A stretch of DNA of 64,000 nucleotides from JABDGR01 sp964561455 (GCA_964561455.1 CAZLPS010000006.1:1-64000); one strand, 5' to 3'. Counted from the stretch's first letter, positions 47,035 through 55,843 are shown. Notes: generated by a model not told the origin, from the letters alone. A program made the numbers and translations.

Positions 47035-48858
47035 TTGATCCATTTTCGCCACCGCCTTCTTTTGTCTTTGCTGGTAGCGGCAGGGATGAGCCTCCTCCCC
47101 CAGGCGTTTGCGCAAAGCACCTGGACGGGCGGCAACATTAGCAATGCCAGTGATTGGTTTGACAATTTGAACTGGAGCAATGGCGTGCCCAATAGTGTGG
47201 ACGCCGAGGCGGATTTCGGCCCCGCCACGGTGTCGGGTACCGCGCCGTCCCTGGGCGCCACCAATGCGACGATCGGCAGCCTCAATTTTAACAGCAGCCA
47301 GGCCTATAGCGTTGGAACGACCACCGGTCGCCTCAACCTGCAAGTGACCAGCGGCAACGCGACCATCTTGATGGGCAACACCGGCTCGCTGGCCCTGGCC
47401 CGTCTGAGTCTGTTCAGCAATCTCAATATCCAGACCACCAACGGCAACAGCAGCACGCTGTCCATCTCGACCTCCCTCATTTCCAATAACAACAGCATCA
47501 TCTTTAACGGCACGGGCACGGGCACGCTGACACTGGCCGCTGGATTCAGCGGCACCGGCAACATCACCCAGGCCAGCAGCGGCACGCTCGTCCTCTCCGG
47601 TACCAATAATTCCGGCGGCGGCGTCAACCTCAACTCCGGCACGCTGGACCTCAACAGCAATTTCGCCCTCGGCAATGTGGCCAGCGTATTCACCATCAAC
47701 GGTGGCACGATCGACAATACCAGGGGCTCAGCCGTCGTCCTACCGCCCCGCACCCAGAAATGGAACGGCGACTTTACTTTTACGGGGTCGAGCTCCCTGA
47801 ATCTCGGCACGGGGGGCACCGTGACCATGAACGCTTCGCGCACCATCACGGTCAACGCCAATACTCTGACTTATAGCGGGTTCATTGGCGACGGCGGGGG
47901 CGGATTTGGCCTCACCAAAGCCGGCGCGGGCACCCTGGCCCTGACGCCGGCTGGCTCGAACACTTACAGCGGGATTACGACCATCATCGGTGGGACGTTG
48001 AGCATCAACTCGGAGGCGGTTCTGGGGGGCAGCCCCAACACACCCACGCCGGGACGATTGGTCATTAACGGCGGCACGCTGCAGACGGTGGGCTCGTTCT
48101 CGTTCCCGATTTTCTCCGGCCGGGGCATCGCGCTGGGGCCAACCTCGGGTTCCGGCTCGGGCACGATTGACACGCAGAACCCCACCGTGACTTATGGCGG
48201 CATCATCGCGGACAACCCCGGCGGCAGCGGCGGCTTGACGAAGGCGGGAGGGGGCAGGCTCATCCTTACTGGCGCAAATACCTACACCGGCGCGACCATC
48301 GTCAATGGAGGTGTGTTGGAAGTTGACGGCAGCCTCGCCGCCGCCAGCGCAGTGTCGGTCAACAACGGCTGGTACTTGGCCGGCACGGGCACCGTTGGCG
48401 CGGTGACGATAAATGCCTCCGGCGGCGGCCTCATCCCGGGCAATTTCAATCCGATCAGCGGCACGGACACGGGCACGTTGACTGTCGCCAGCCTGACCAC
48501 CACCGGCCCGACGCTCATCTCGATCACTTTAAGCAATACCGACAACACCTCGACGAGCCTCGACGTCACCGGCACTTTGATGAATAACAGCGGCCGCATC
48601 CTCTTTGATTTTCAGGACACCGGGTTTTTCGATGGCGTCACTCCGACCACCTACACCCTGCTCAACTTCGGCGCCAATTCGGGTTTCTCGCTCGGCGATT
48701 TTTCCTACCAAAACGTGGGCGTGTTTGGCAGCGGGGCATTCGTGCTTAATCCGACGAGTTTGCAGTTTTTGGTGCCGGAACCGGCCACGTGGACGCTGGT
48801 GGCTGGCGTTGTCGGGCTGGGGTTGGCCATCGTGCAGCGGAAGAAGCGGCTGGCGTAG
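47035..48858 (+). CDS. Autotransporter-type beta-strand repeat protein with PEP-CTERM anchor
   Basis: 607 residues, TTG start at 47035 immediately followed by a signal peptide (LLLSLLVAAGMSLLPQAFAQ). The body consists of repeated parallel beta-strand units rich in Gly, Asn, Thr and Ser (for example GAGTLALTPAGSNTYSGITT near 302 and GANTYTGATIVNGGVLEVDG near 413), the pattern of the 'autotransporter-associated beta strand' repeats. The C-terminus VPEPATWTLVAGVVGLGLAI followed by basic RKKR is a textbook PEP-CTERM sorting signal, processed by an exosortase to anchor or export the protein. No exosortase is in the window. Adhesin or surface matrix protein is the probable role. Confidence 0.93.
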   Translation: MIHFRHRLLLSLLVAAGMSLLPQAFAQSTWTGGNISNASDWFDNLNWSNGVPNSVDAEADFGPATVSGTAPSLGATNATIGSLNFNSSQAYSVGTTTGRLNLQVTSGNATILMGNTGSLALARLSLFSNLNIQTTNGNSSTLSISTSLISNNNSIIFNGTGTGTLTLAAGFSGTGNITQASSGTLVLSGTNNSGGGVNLNSGTLDLNSNFALGNVASVFTINGGTIDNTRGSAVVLPPRTQKWNGDFTFTGSSSLNLGTGGTVTMNASRTITVNANTLTYSGFIGDGGGGFGLTKAGAGTLALTPAGSNTYSGITTIIGGTLSINSEAVLGGSPNTPTPGRLVINGGTLQTVGSFSFPIFSGRGIALGPTSGSGSGTIDTQNPTVTYGGIIADNPGGSGGLTKAGGGRLILTGANTYTGATIVNGGVLEVDGSLAAASAVSVNNGWYLAGTGTVGAVTINASGGGLIPGNFNPISGTDTGTLTVASLTTTGPTLISITLSNTDNTSTSLDVTGTLMNNSGRILFDFQDTGFFDGVTPTTYTLLNFGANSGFSLGDFSYQNVGVFGSGAFVLNPTSLQFLVPEPATWTLVAGVVGLGLAIVQRKKRLA

Positions 48859-48933
48859 GGATTGTTTTTATCCGGCGAAAACGCACGGCAGACTTGCGTG
48901 CTTTTCACCAAGACGTGAAAAAATTCAGAAAAG

Positions 48934-49018
48934 CGGAAGGGGAGGGATTCGAACCCCCGGAACCTTGCGGTTCAGCTGATTTCAAGTCAGCCGCAATCGT
49001 CCACTCTGCCACCCTTCC
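48934..49018 (-). tRNA. tRNA-Ser (anticodon UGA)
   Basis: 85 nt with complete cloverleaf: acceptor GGAAGGG pairing with CCCTTCC plus discriminator G; D-loop; anticodon arm GCTGA-CTTGAAA-TCAGC; long variable arm (AACCGCAAGGTT), typical of class II tRNA-Ser; T-arm GGGGG-TTCGAAT-CCCTC. CCA is not encoded. Read on the minus strand. Confidence 0.97.
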
Positions 49019-49071
49019 GCCGTTGGTTCTAGTCGGGCGGAGGCAGGGAGTCAAGGGAGCGTGGCCACACT

Positions 49072-49237
49072 TCAAGGGATCAAGGGACCAAGGGACAGAG
49101 GGACCAAGGGTAGCGCACAAAACTCTTGAACTTTTTCGGGAATTCTTTTTTTGCAAATCCCTCTGTCCCTCTGTCCCTCTGTCCCTCTGTCCCTCTGTCC
49201 CTCTGTCCCTCTGTCCCTCGATCCCTTGGTCCCTTTT
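49072..49237. repeat. Facing arrays of octamer repeats
   Basis: Left array (49072-49111): five octads of CAAGGGA/CAGAGGGA type. Right array (49158-49237): seven perfect copies of TCCCTCTG followed by three degenerate copies. The two are mutually reverse-complementary, so a long hairpin with a loop of about 46 nt is possible. Lies upstream of the TMTC-like gene. Confidence 0.9.
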
Positions 49238-49303
49238 TACAATCGCTTCCCCCGCCCCATTTTCCCACAATTACCCCCCTCTCCTTGCCCTGCACCCTCC
49301 GAC

Positions 49304-51703
49304 ATGGGAATAAGCAATCAACTCCCCGACGATTCCCCACCCGCTACTCCGGCGGGAACGCCCATGGCGTCTACCAGCCCCACCCGGCCTGATCGCCGCG
49401 AGGACTCACTGGCGGCCCAATCCCTCCCGCCATCCCCCGCCCCGGGTCCCGCCGCGCCACCATCGGCGGCCCGCAACCCGCCACGGGCAATTCCGGTCCC
49501 CCGCATCCCCTGGCTCCGCTCCAAAATCTTCCTCATTGGCCTGGGCTTGGGCCTGATCATTCTGGCCGCCTATTCCAATTCCTTTAGCGCCGGGCTGGTG
49601 CTGGACAATAGCGTGGTGATCGGCGACGACCCCCGCATTCGCGCCGTCAATGGCGATAATATTCAACTCATTTTGACGAAGAACTATTGGTGGCCCGCGT
49701 TCGAAAGCAATCTCTACCGTCCGCTGACCACGATGAGTTATCTCATCAACTACCGGCTGTTTTCCCATGGTGCGCCGGATAAATTTGATTTGGCGACGGT
49801 CCCCAGCTTTCACTGGGTGAATTTCCTGCTGCAATGGGCCAATGTTTTTCTGGTGTTGGTGATTGTGCGGCGGCTGTCGGGCCAGTTGGCCCTTGCGACG
49901 GTGGCGGCCGCCTTATTTGCGGTCCATCCCGTCAATGTCGAATCCGTGACGAACATTGTGGGCCGGGGGGATTTGCTGGCCACCCTTTCGATCCTGCTGG
50001 GCGGCTGGTGTTACTTGCGCGCCGCGGAAGCTACTGGCTGGGGGAAAGTGGCCTGGCTGACCGGCGTGGCGTTCAATGCTTTGTGGGGCATCTTTGCCAA
50101 GGAAAGCGCCGTCCTCCTGGCCGCTTTTGTGTTTCTCTATGACCTGATCTGGCGGTGGCCGCGGCTGCCGGAAAAGAAATTCTTCCCCCGGCTTGGTCGC
50201 GCCATTCTGGAATTCGGCGTCAAAGGTTATGTGGCGCTGGCGCCCGCGCTGCTGGCCTTGTTGATCGCGCGCTCCCGGCTCACCTTTTATTCCCCCGTGT
50301 TTGGCGAAGTATTTGCCGATAATCCCATTTCCGGCGCGGACCACTGGTATATAGGCGCGATGACGGCCATAAACGTGCTCGGCCGCTACCTGCTGTTGAT
50401 GATTTTTCCGCGCACCCTCTCTTGCGATTACTCGTACCATGCAATTCCGCTGTACGGTGATCCCGGCGCGGGCCTTCAGGATCTACTGACCTGGGTGTCA
50501 CTTGGGGTCATCGTGGGGTTGCTGATGTTCGCGGTGAAGCGGTGCCGCACCCAACCGCTGTTCGCGTGGGCCGTGGGCATCTTTTTTCTCATGCAACTGC
50601 CCACGATGAACCTGCTGTTATCCATCGGCAGTATTATGGCGGAACGTTTCCTGTATTTGCCCTCCATCGGCTTCTGCGTGGCCGCCGCCCAGTTTTTGTG
50701 GTGGATCGGCGGTTTCCTGGTCCGCCACGCCCGATGGCCCCGGCTCATTCTTGGCTGGTCACTCGCCGGCGCCGCCACCTTCGCCCTCGGCGCCAGGACG
50801 CACGCCCGCAATGCCGACTGGCAAACGGAATACTCGCTGTGGCAAAGCGCCAGCGCCGCCGAGCCCGACAGCTTCAAGGTGCACAAGGGTTTTGCCAACT
50901 GCCTGTGGGGCGAGGCGCTGGCCCATCACAAGGGCGATTGGGTCGCGGAGGAATCCGCCCTTGACGCCGCCATTACCGAGGCGGAAAAAGGCCTCTCCAT
51001 TCTCGACCACCCCCCGCTGCCGCTGCCCAAGGAGGACAACACCCTTTTCAAGGATTTGGGCATGTTCTATCTCCTCAAAGGCGCCCATGTGGAACATCGG
51101 GGGCAGACGGACGAGGCGCGGGGCTTTTACCAGAAAAGTGTGGCGGTGCTTTTGCGGGCCGTGGAAGTTGACCACTATGCCAACAAAACCTCCCATGAAA
51201 CTTCACTACGGCGCGGCCGCCTCGAATCGGAAATCTCTGATGTCGGCAATTATAACATTTATACGCTGCTGGTCGTCAGCTACGAACATCTCAAAGACTG
51301 GACCAACGCCGAAACTTATGCCCGGTACATTCAGCGGCTCGTGCCGCTGGACACCATCGGCTACCGCCTCGCCGCCACCGAGTGCGCCAATCAAGGGCGG
51401 GTCGGCGACGCCGCCGTCCTAATTCTCGAAGCCCTTTTTCTCGACCCCCGGGATGGCTCCCTGTTTCAAACCCTCGGCACCTATTATTCGGCCATGGGGC
51501 TGGTTCCCAATCCCGTCAATCCCTTCGGCAATAACTTTTCCCTCAATCAGGACGTACCCCTCGTGCGGCAGGAGCTAAACCAGGCCGGCGTGGACTTGGT
51601 TCGCCACCTCGAAGACTGCAAGCAACACGAAGCCGCCGCCGCCCTCCGCGATAAATTTATCGCCTCGTATAAAATTCCGGCGGAATTGTTTATCCGGAAG
51701 TGA
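49304..51703 (+). CDS. TMTC-like polytopic membrane protein with C-terminal TPR region
   Basis: 799 residues from ATG 49304. A long Pro/Ser-rich cytoplasmic head (about residues 1-65) is followed by about ten membrane helices (beginning IFLIGLGLGLIILAAYSNSF near 75). The lumen-side loop LYRPLTTMSYLINYRLFSHG near 140 and the motif AVHPVNVESVTNIVGRGDLL near 205 resemble the DUF1736/TMTC (O-mannosyltransferase-like, GT-C) family; the C-terminal 270 residues hold TPR helices. TMTC-like bacterial proteins may glycosylate exported proteins; this is inferred. The head begins after the octamer arrays and a C-rich leader; reading the repeat in frame as protein is rejected. Confidence 0.82.
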   Translation: MGISNQLPDDSPPATPAGTPMASTSPTRPDRREDSLAAQSLPPSPAPGPAAPPSAARNPPRAIPVPRIPWLRSKIFLIGLGLGLIILAAYSNSFSAGLVLDNSVVIGDDPRIRAVNGDNIQLILTKNYWWPAFESNLYRPLTTMSYLINYRLFSHGAPDKFDLATVPSFHWVNFLLQWANVFLVLVIVRRLSGQLALATVAAALFAVHPVNVESVTNIVGRGDLLATLSILLGGWCYLRAAEATGWGKVAWLTGVAFNALWGIFAKESAVLLAAFVFLYDLIWRWPRLPEKKFFPRLGRAILEFGVKGYVALAPALLALLIARSRLTFYSPVFGEVFADNPISGADHWYIGAMTAINVLGRYLLLMIFPRTLSCDYSYHAIPLYGDPGAGLQDLLTWVSLGVIVGLLMFAVKRCRTQPLFAWAVGIFFLMQLPTMNLLLSIGSIMAERFLYLPSIGFCVAAAQFLWWIGGFLVRHARWPRLILGWSLAGAATFALGARTHARNADWQTEYSLWQSASAAEPDSFKVHKGFANCLWGEALAHHKGDWVAEESALDAAITEAEKGLSILDHPPLPLPKEDNTLFKDLGMFYLLKGAHVEHRGQTDEARGFYQKSVAVLLRAVEVDHYANKTSHETSLRRGRLESEISDVGNYNIYTLLVVSYEHLKDWTNAETYARYIQRLVPLDTIGYRLAATECANQGRVGDAAVLILEALFLDPRDGSLFQTLGTYYSAMGLVPNPVNPFGNNFSLNQDVPLVRQELNQAGVDLVRHLEDCKQHEAAAALRDKFIASYKIPAELFIRK

Positions 51704-51768
51704 TTGCCCGGTGGGCCGGCTGGGCAGCATTGAGTAACAGCCCGCGCCAAGCCTGCCGCCAGCCGATC

Positions 51769-52107
51769 TTACAAAAAGGTTCCACTCGTCAAATTCTGGC
51801 TGGCGGGCACCGCGACGGGCGGCGCGGCGGCTGTGCCCGGCAAAGCTTCGTACCACACTCTCACCACCTGCAACCACAGATGGTCTTCATCCCAACGCTC
51901 CAAGTTCGAACCCGAAGCCGGATTTGGCGAGGCGTTTTTGCCGATTGGCAGCAGCAGCGTCTCGATGCTTATCGCCTTCAGTCCCGCAGCACCCAGCCAT
52001 TGATTCGCGCGCCCCACCGCGCCCGTCAACGGCTCCCATTGTGCCGCCACGCCGCGGCGCGGCGCGGCCAGGAGATGCGGGGAAAAATCGCGGAATGCCA
52101 GGGCCAT
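51769..52107 (-). CDS. Small protein of unknown function
   Basis: 112 residues from ATG 52107; the frame is open 31 codons upstream, but that part is repeat-derived. No signal peptide or motif recognised. The central part (NQWLGAAGLKAISIETLLLP, then LERWDEDHLWLQVVRVWYE) has a plausible alpha/beta rhythm, and G/C-rich third positions support translation. It is divergent from the EEP nuclease, sharing a 224-base intergenic region that contains heptad blocks for both sides. Confidence 0.6.
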   Translation of the reverse strand: MALAFRDFSPHLLAAPRRGVAAQWEPLTGAVGRANQWLGAAGLKAISIETLLLPIGKNASPNPASGSNLERWDEDHLWLQVVRVWYEALPGTAAAPPVAVPASQNLTSGTFL

Positions 52108-52161
52108 GAAAGAAAAGCTAGAGGGTATTGGGGAGGATTTCGAGAAGGAAGTTGATGGTAA

Positions 52162-52331
52162 GGATGAAGGATGAGGGATGAAGGATGAATCAGCCGTCAC
52201 TCAAAAAACCGTCAGTCAACTATTCCAAATTCGCGGTCTTGTCATGCGTGCACCCTGAAATTCAGCATCCAGAACTCAGCATTCAGCATTTTAGCCTTCA
52301 TCCTTCATCCTTCATCCCTCATTCTTCCCCC
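52162..52331. repeat. Two opposing heptad blocks; the second ends at the EEP nuclease start codon
   Basis: Block one (52162-52189) is four GGATGAA/G units, which on the minus strand reads TTCATCC, upstream of the small gene at 52107. Block two (52255-52331) is eleven heptads in strict register before the ATG at 52332: TCAGCAT three times among the first six, TTCATCC three times (52297-52317), and finally TTCCCCC. Confidence 0.85.
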
Positions 52332-53117
52332 ATGCCCCGCCTTTCCCTCGTCACCTTCAATATCGCCCACGGGCGGGGATTGTCGTTGTACCAGGGCTTC
52401 CAGTCCGCGCGCGGCATCGAGACCAATCTCGCCCGCATCGGCCAGCTTTTGGCGGAATCCGGCGCGGATGTCGTCGCCCTGCAGGAGGTGGATGAGGATT
52501 CGCATTGGAACAAGCGCATCAACCTGCTGCAAGCCCTGCGCCGCGAAGCCGGTTTGTCTCATGCCTGCCTTGGGGTCAACAACCGGCGCTTGGGACTTAA
52601 ACCCCTCGCCTACGGCAACGCGCTCCTTTCGCGCCACCCGGTGCGTCTGTGGGAAAATAACCCCTTTGGCGCCGCCATGCTCGGCGAGAAGGGTTTTCTC
52701 TATTGCGAAGTGGATGTCGGCGGCCACGCCCTGCCAATTATCAATCTCCATCTCGACTACCGCTCACGCCAGCGGCGCATCAAACAAATCGAACAGGTCA
52801 TCGAATATATGCGTTCCCGTCCCCACCCCGATTGCCCGAAAGGCCGCCCGCTCGCGCCCATCATCTGCGGTGACTTCAACACCCACTCCCGCCGCGTCGG
52901 CGATGCCGTCCGCCATCTCTTCACCGCGCTGCTCCAGCACGGCGAATACGAAATTTGGCCCCACCCCAAAGCTAAAACCTTCCCCGCCCACCTGCCGAGT
53001 CGCGGCCTGGATTTTATATTGCTGCCCAAGCCCTACCGCGCCGTGCGGTGTGAAGTGTTGAAATCGTATTTGTCCGACCACCGGCCGGTGCTGGTGGAGT
53101 TGGAATTTGAGGGGTAG
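52332..53117 (+). CDS. Endonuclease/exonuclease/phosphatase (EEP) family protein
   Basis: 261 residues from ATG 52332. All EEP motifs are visible: VTFNIAHGRG near residue 7, VVALQEVDEDSHWN near 44 (Glu metal ligand), YGNALLSRHPV near 95, INLHLDYRSRQRRIKQIEQV near 138, ICGDFNTHSRRVG near 179 (Asp/Asn), RGLDFILLP near 223 and SDHRPVLVEL near 249 (catalytic His). It hydrolyses phosphodiester or phosphomonoester bonds: nuclease or sphingomyelinase-like; no signal peptide, so cytoplasmic. The start is fixed by the family N-terminus and the 77-nt heptad leader. Confidence 0.92.
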   Translation: MPRLSLVTFNIAHGRGLSLYQGFQSARGIETNLARIGQLLAESGADVVALQEVDEDSHWNKRINLLQALRREAGLSHACLGVNNRRLGLKPLAYGNALLSRHPVRLWENNPFGAAMLGEKGFLYCEVDVGGHALPIINLHLDYRSRQRRIKQIEQVIEYMRSRPHPDCPKGRPLAPIICGDFNTHSRRVGDAVRHLFTALLQHGEYEIWPHPKAKTFPAHLPSRGLDFILLPKPYRAVRCEVLKSYLSDHRPVLVELEFEG

Positions 53118-53123
53118 ATGAGT

Positions 53124-54596
53124 TCATGGCGGGGGATATTGCCAGACCCAATTGTCAGTGCGAATGTCAAAATCCCCAGCACTCTTGAGTTTGCCCTGAT
53201 TATCCTTGCCGGTCCATCCCGTCGAATAAAGGATAAATCTGCCCTTATCCGAAAGCTGATAAATCAACGGCTTTCCGGAAACCAAATCGTGCGGCAGCCG
53301 TGAGATATATTGCGGAACCAGCACATCCAGCTTTTCTGGATAATTTCCCTGGCTCAGATGATAACGCTCCAGCGCGCAGGCCAGAATTGCCTCATCCAGA
53401 GAAGTTTGAGCATAGGCGATTTGCGGATAGAATAAGCTGGACGTTTGCCATAGCCCTTTAAATGGATCCCGTTTGAATTGCGTTTCAAATATTTTTGCTG
53501 CGAGGGCCGCTCGCTCAGGGTAAAACCGCCGCTCGCCGAGGTCCAAAATCGGTAGAAGGTATTGGTCGAAGTACTCGCTGCCGGCCACCGATGCCTTGTT
53601 TAGGATAAAATGCGGCATTCGCAACAGCTCCGTAGCCCAGTCCACTTTCTGATTGCTTGCAAGGAAACTACGGTAGGTCTTTACCCGCTGAGCGCTGTCC
53701 TGTTCCGCAAGCCACTCCAGGGTATCAATGAAAAAGACTCGCTCCCCTTGCTGGGCTGCTGAAAACTGCGTCAGAAGATCAATCTTTTGCAGTTCATCCT
53801 GAAGGGTGGCGAGTTGGGATTCATTCCATCTCCGGTCGGCCAATCCCACCCAAATCAAACTCGTGCCCAGGCGAATAAGGACAACCTCCACGAGTTTAGA
53901 CATGTAGATTGGCTCATTTCGGACAACCTGGGAAAGGCGCAGCAACGAAACCGCATCACTCATTGCTTGGTCACTTTGCCCGTCCGCGAATTCCGCGCAG
54001 GCCCGCAATAGAAACAATCTCCCCAGGGCGATGAGCGGACTGACGTGAACCAACCGCAGGCTGAAAATCGGGTGCTGGTCATAAGAAATTGGAAAACGTG
54101 AATACGGGCGCCGCAGAGCCTGGGTGATTTCCGCCAGTTCGCCGTCGTGTTTTTTTAGATCGGCCATTGCGTCGGGCTGATGCAAATATTCCTCCAATTT
54201 CGCCCAGTCCGCACCCTTGCTGGTATCCCGACTACCCAAGTCATCAAGCATGGAAAATTGGCCATCACTCAATTCCAGCCGGTTTGACAATTCAGACTCA
54301 TAGGCGGGTTCGCCATAGAGTGGTTTGAGCAAAGGCGTCATCGCAAAATTCTGGTCATCCGGCACCGGCGGAGGGGCCAGTTCGGCCAGCGTCAGTTTTT
54401 CGCCGCGCGCGCGGGCCGCCGCCTTGTAATTCTCCCATGCTCGCCCTGTGCGGTAGTTCTCCTCCGCCACCACAAGCGCCACCAACGTCACGATACAAAC
54501 CAGGGTGAAGACCACTGGCCGCACCCAAGGCTTGGCCCGTCGCCAAAGGAAACGGCCCCAGCGGGAAAAAGTGGGAAATTTTGCAGCGTTGCTCAT
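53124..54596 (-). CDS. Membrane-anchored protein of unknown function
   Basis: 490 residues from ATG 54596. An anchor at about residues 26-46 (VVFTLVCIVTLVALVV) follows a basic cytoplasmic head; the rest is a helical extracytoplasmic domain without recognised motif. Its C-terminal part (GKPLIYQLSDKGRFILYSTG, then DIRTDNWVWQYPP) resembles the tail found in Planctomycetes/Verrucomicrobia secreted proteins near sigma/anti-sigma genes. It lies downstream of an anti-sigma gene on the same strand, separated by a REP-type element and the assembly gap. The frame continues open through the gap, but that is an artefact of C-rich noise. Confidence 0.78.
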   Translation of the reverse strand: MSNAAKFPTFSRWGRFLWRRAKPWVRPVVFTLVCIVTLVALVVAEENYRTGRAWENYKAAARARGEKLTLAELAPPPVPDDQNFAMTPLLKPLYGEPAYESELSNRLELSDGQFSMLDDLGSRDTSKGADWAKLEEYLHQPDAMADLKKHDGELAEITQALRRPYSRFPISYDQHPIFSLRLVHVSPLIALGRLFLLRACAEFADGQSDQAMSDAVSLLRLSQVVRNEPIYMSKLVEVVLIRLGTSLIWVGLADRRWNESQLATLQDELQKIDLLTQFSAAQQGERVFFIDTLEWLAEQDSAQRVKTYRSFLASNQKVDWATELLRMPHFILNKASVAGSEYFDQYLLPILDLGERRFYPERAALAAKIFETQFKRDPFKGLWQTSSLFYPQIAYAQTSLDEAILACALERYHLSQGNYPEKLDVLVPQYISRLPHDLVSGKPLIYQLSDKGRFILYSTGWTGKDNQGKLKSAGDFDIRTDNWVWQYPPP

Positions 54597-54629
54597 GGCG
54601 TGAATGGGTTCGTCAAATGGGCGGATTGG

Positions 54630-54802
54630 CGTAGCGCGGTGCTTCAGCCCGCGCTTCAGGAAATCCGCAAGGCCCGGAAGCGCGNNNNNNNNNNCGCTCT
54701 GGTGGCCCCACCCCGGCCCGGCGGGCCCCGCCCCGCACCCCCCCCCCCCCACTACCCAACTCCCAACCCCCCCCCCCCGGGGGCTCACCCACCGCGCTAC
54801 GC
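54630..54802. repeat. REP-like inverted repeat, copy 2, corrupted by assembly gap
   Basis: Left arm 54630-54657 matches the arm at 10829-10856 at 27 of 28 positions. The right arm starts at 54677, breaks after 8 bases at the gap, and its last 11 bases (ACCGCGCTACG) reappear at 54791-54801. Between lie 10 N and about 95 bases of C/G-homopolymer-rich sequence, probably a failed read-through of the hairpin. Confidence 0.8.
54685..54694. other. Assembly gap (10 N)
   Basis: Ten undetermined bases inside the hairpin element; the C-rich run to about 54790 next to it is unreliable and should not be used for gene calls. Confidence 0.99.
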
Positions 54803-54855
54803 CAAGGGGACACAAATAATCTTTGCTGAAGGTTTTCATGTGGTTGGATAAATAC

Positions 54856-55269
54856 TCAGGCGATTTCGGTCCCATCCCGTTCCCGCCGCCCAAGCCAGAC
54901 CCCCGGACTTTCCTGTCGCGCTGCTGGAGGCAGCGCGGACTTAACTTTCGATTTCGGGAAAAATGCCTCCAATTCTCGCTGGCGTTCAGCCATCGCAATC
55001 AAAACCTCCCGCTCCGTCAGCACCGGCCCACGCAGGTGTTGCCGCCCCACCCCCGGCTGCGCCGCCACATTCAGCCCGATAATCACCAGCCACACCGCCG
55101 CCAGCCCACCCCACGCATACGGCGACGGCCACAGCCACCCGCGCCAGCCCGTCGGGCAGGTCGCCGGCTGCCTGGCCTCCACCGAGGCCGACGCCAGAAT
55201 CTCCGCCCGCCATTCCGGCGGTACTTCGCGGAGGGACTGGCCCTTTAAGAGTTGTTCAAAATTGTCCAT
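54856..55269 (-). CDS. Anti-sigma factor-like membrane protein
   Basis: 137 residues; ATG 55269 overlaps the sigma-factor gene by 25 bases. One membrane helix is visible (WGGLAAVWLVIIGLNVAA near residue 53). The cytoplasmic head (NFEQLLKGQSLREVPPEWRAEIL) resembles short anti-sigma heads, without a ZAS zinc motif. Downstream of the helix a polar, helical region (TEREVLIAMAERQRELEAFF) would be periplasmic. It probably anchors the ECF factor encoded just upstream. Confidence 0.72.
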   Translation of the reverse strand: MDNFEQLLKGQSLREVPPEWRAEILASASVEARQPATCPTGWRGWLWPSPYAWGGLAAVWLVIIGLNVAAQPGVGRQHLRGPVLTEREVLIAMAERQRELEAFFPKSKVKSALPPAARQESPGVWLGRRERDGTEIA

Positions 55270-55784
55270 GAATTTTTGACCTCGTTATAATAGGGACGCA
55301 GCTCGGCCTGCAATTTGTCTATTCCGTAGCGGTAACGGCTCGCCGCCGTGTTGGCCGATACCTCCAACATTTCGGCAATCTCAGCGAAGGTCGCATCTTC
55401 CCACAATTTCAAATGCACCACCGCCCGCTGTTCCGGCGGCAATTTCCCCAACGCCGCCGCCAGCGCGCGGCGAAAGCCCTCCTCATCCGCCAGATGGCTC
55501 GCCGCAAACGGATGCCCGACCGTTTCCTCCGGGGCCGCCACCGCACCGGCTTTCTCCCGGCTGGCCCGTCGCCGCATCAGGTCAATGGCCTGATTGTGGG
55601 CCAACCGCAGCAAAAATCCCCGCTCGCTTTGCACACCCTGCAGCAACTCGGGCCGGCGCGCCAGCCGGTGAAAAATCTCCTGCAACACGTCGCGGGCATC
55701 GGCCTCGTTCCGCGTTAGGTTCAGGGCAAATCCAAGCAGCGCCCGGGCATGGGCGTCGTAGAGTCGGGCGAGGTCAACCGGCAT
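55245..55784 (-). CDS. ECF-family RNA polymerase sigma factor
   Basis: 179 residues from ATG 55784. Region 2 (about 7-75: LYDAHARALLGFALNLTRNE, ADARDVLQEIFHRLARRPEL, GFLLRLAHNQAIDLMRRR) and region 4 (about 112-165: LGKLPPEQRAVVHLKLWEDATFAEIAEMLEVSANTAASRYRYGIDKL) are clear; no region 3. It overlaps the anti-sigma gene. Start ATG 55784 is the only reasonable one. A further member of the window's several ECF systems. Confidence 0.92.
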   Translation of the reverse strand: MPVDLARLYDAHARALLGFALNLTRNEADARDVLQEIFHRLARRPELLQGVQSERGFLLRLAHNQAIDLMRRRASREKAGAVAAPEETVGHPFAASHLADEEGFRRALAAALGKLPPEQRAVVHLKLWEDATFAEIAEMLEVSANTAASRYRYGIDKLQAELRPYYNEVKNSWTILNNS

Positions 55785-55843
55785 GAGCTCCTTTTATAAG
55801 AGACGCTCCCGCCCGGGAAACTTGTTTAATTTAAAATCCCGAC

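Noticed and set aside
49158..49237. CRISPR array
   Set aside because: The unit is 8 bases without spacers, and no cas gene is present. No CRISPR array was found in the window.
49151..49303. N-terminal extension of the TMTC-like protein through the octamer array
   Set aside because: It would translate the repeat as a Pro/Ser/Leu/Cys periodic peptide; the later ATG gives a sensible cytoplasmic head before the first membrane helix.
54597..54855. Extension of the gene at 53124-54596 across the gap to 54998
   Set aside because: The open frame passes through N and homopolymer noise in a REP-like element; the ATG at 54596 starts a normal membrane-anchored protein.
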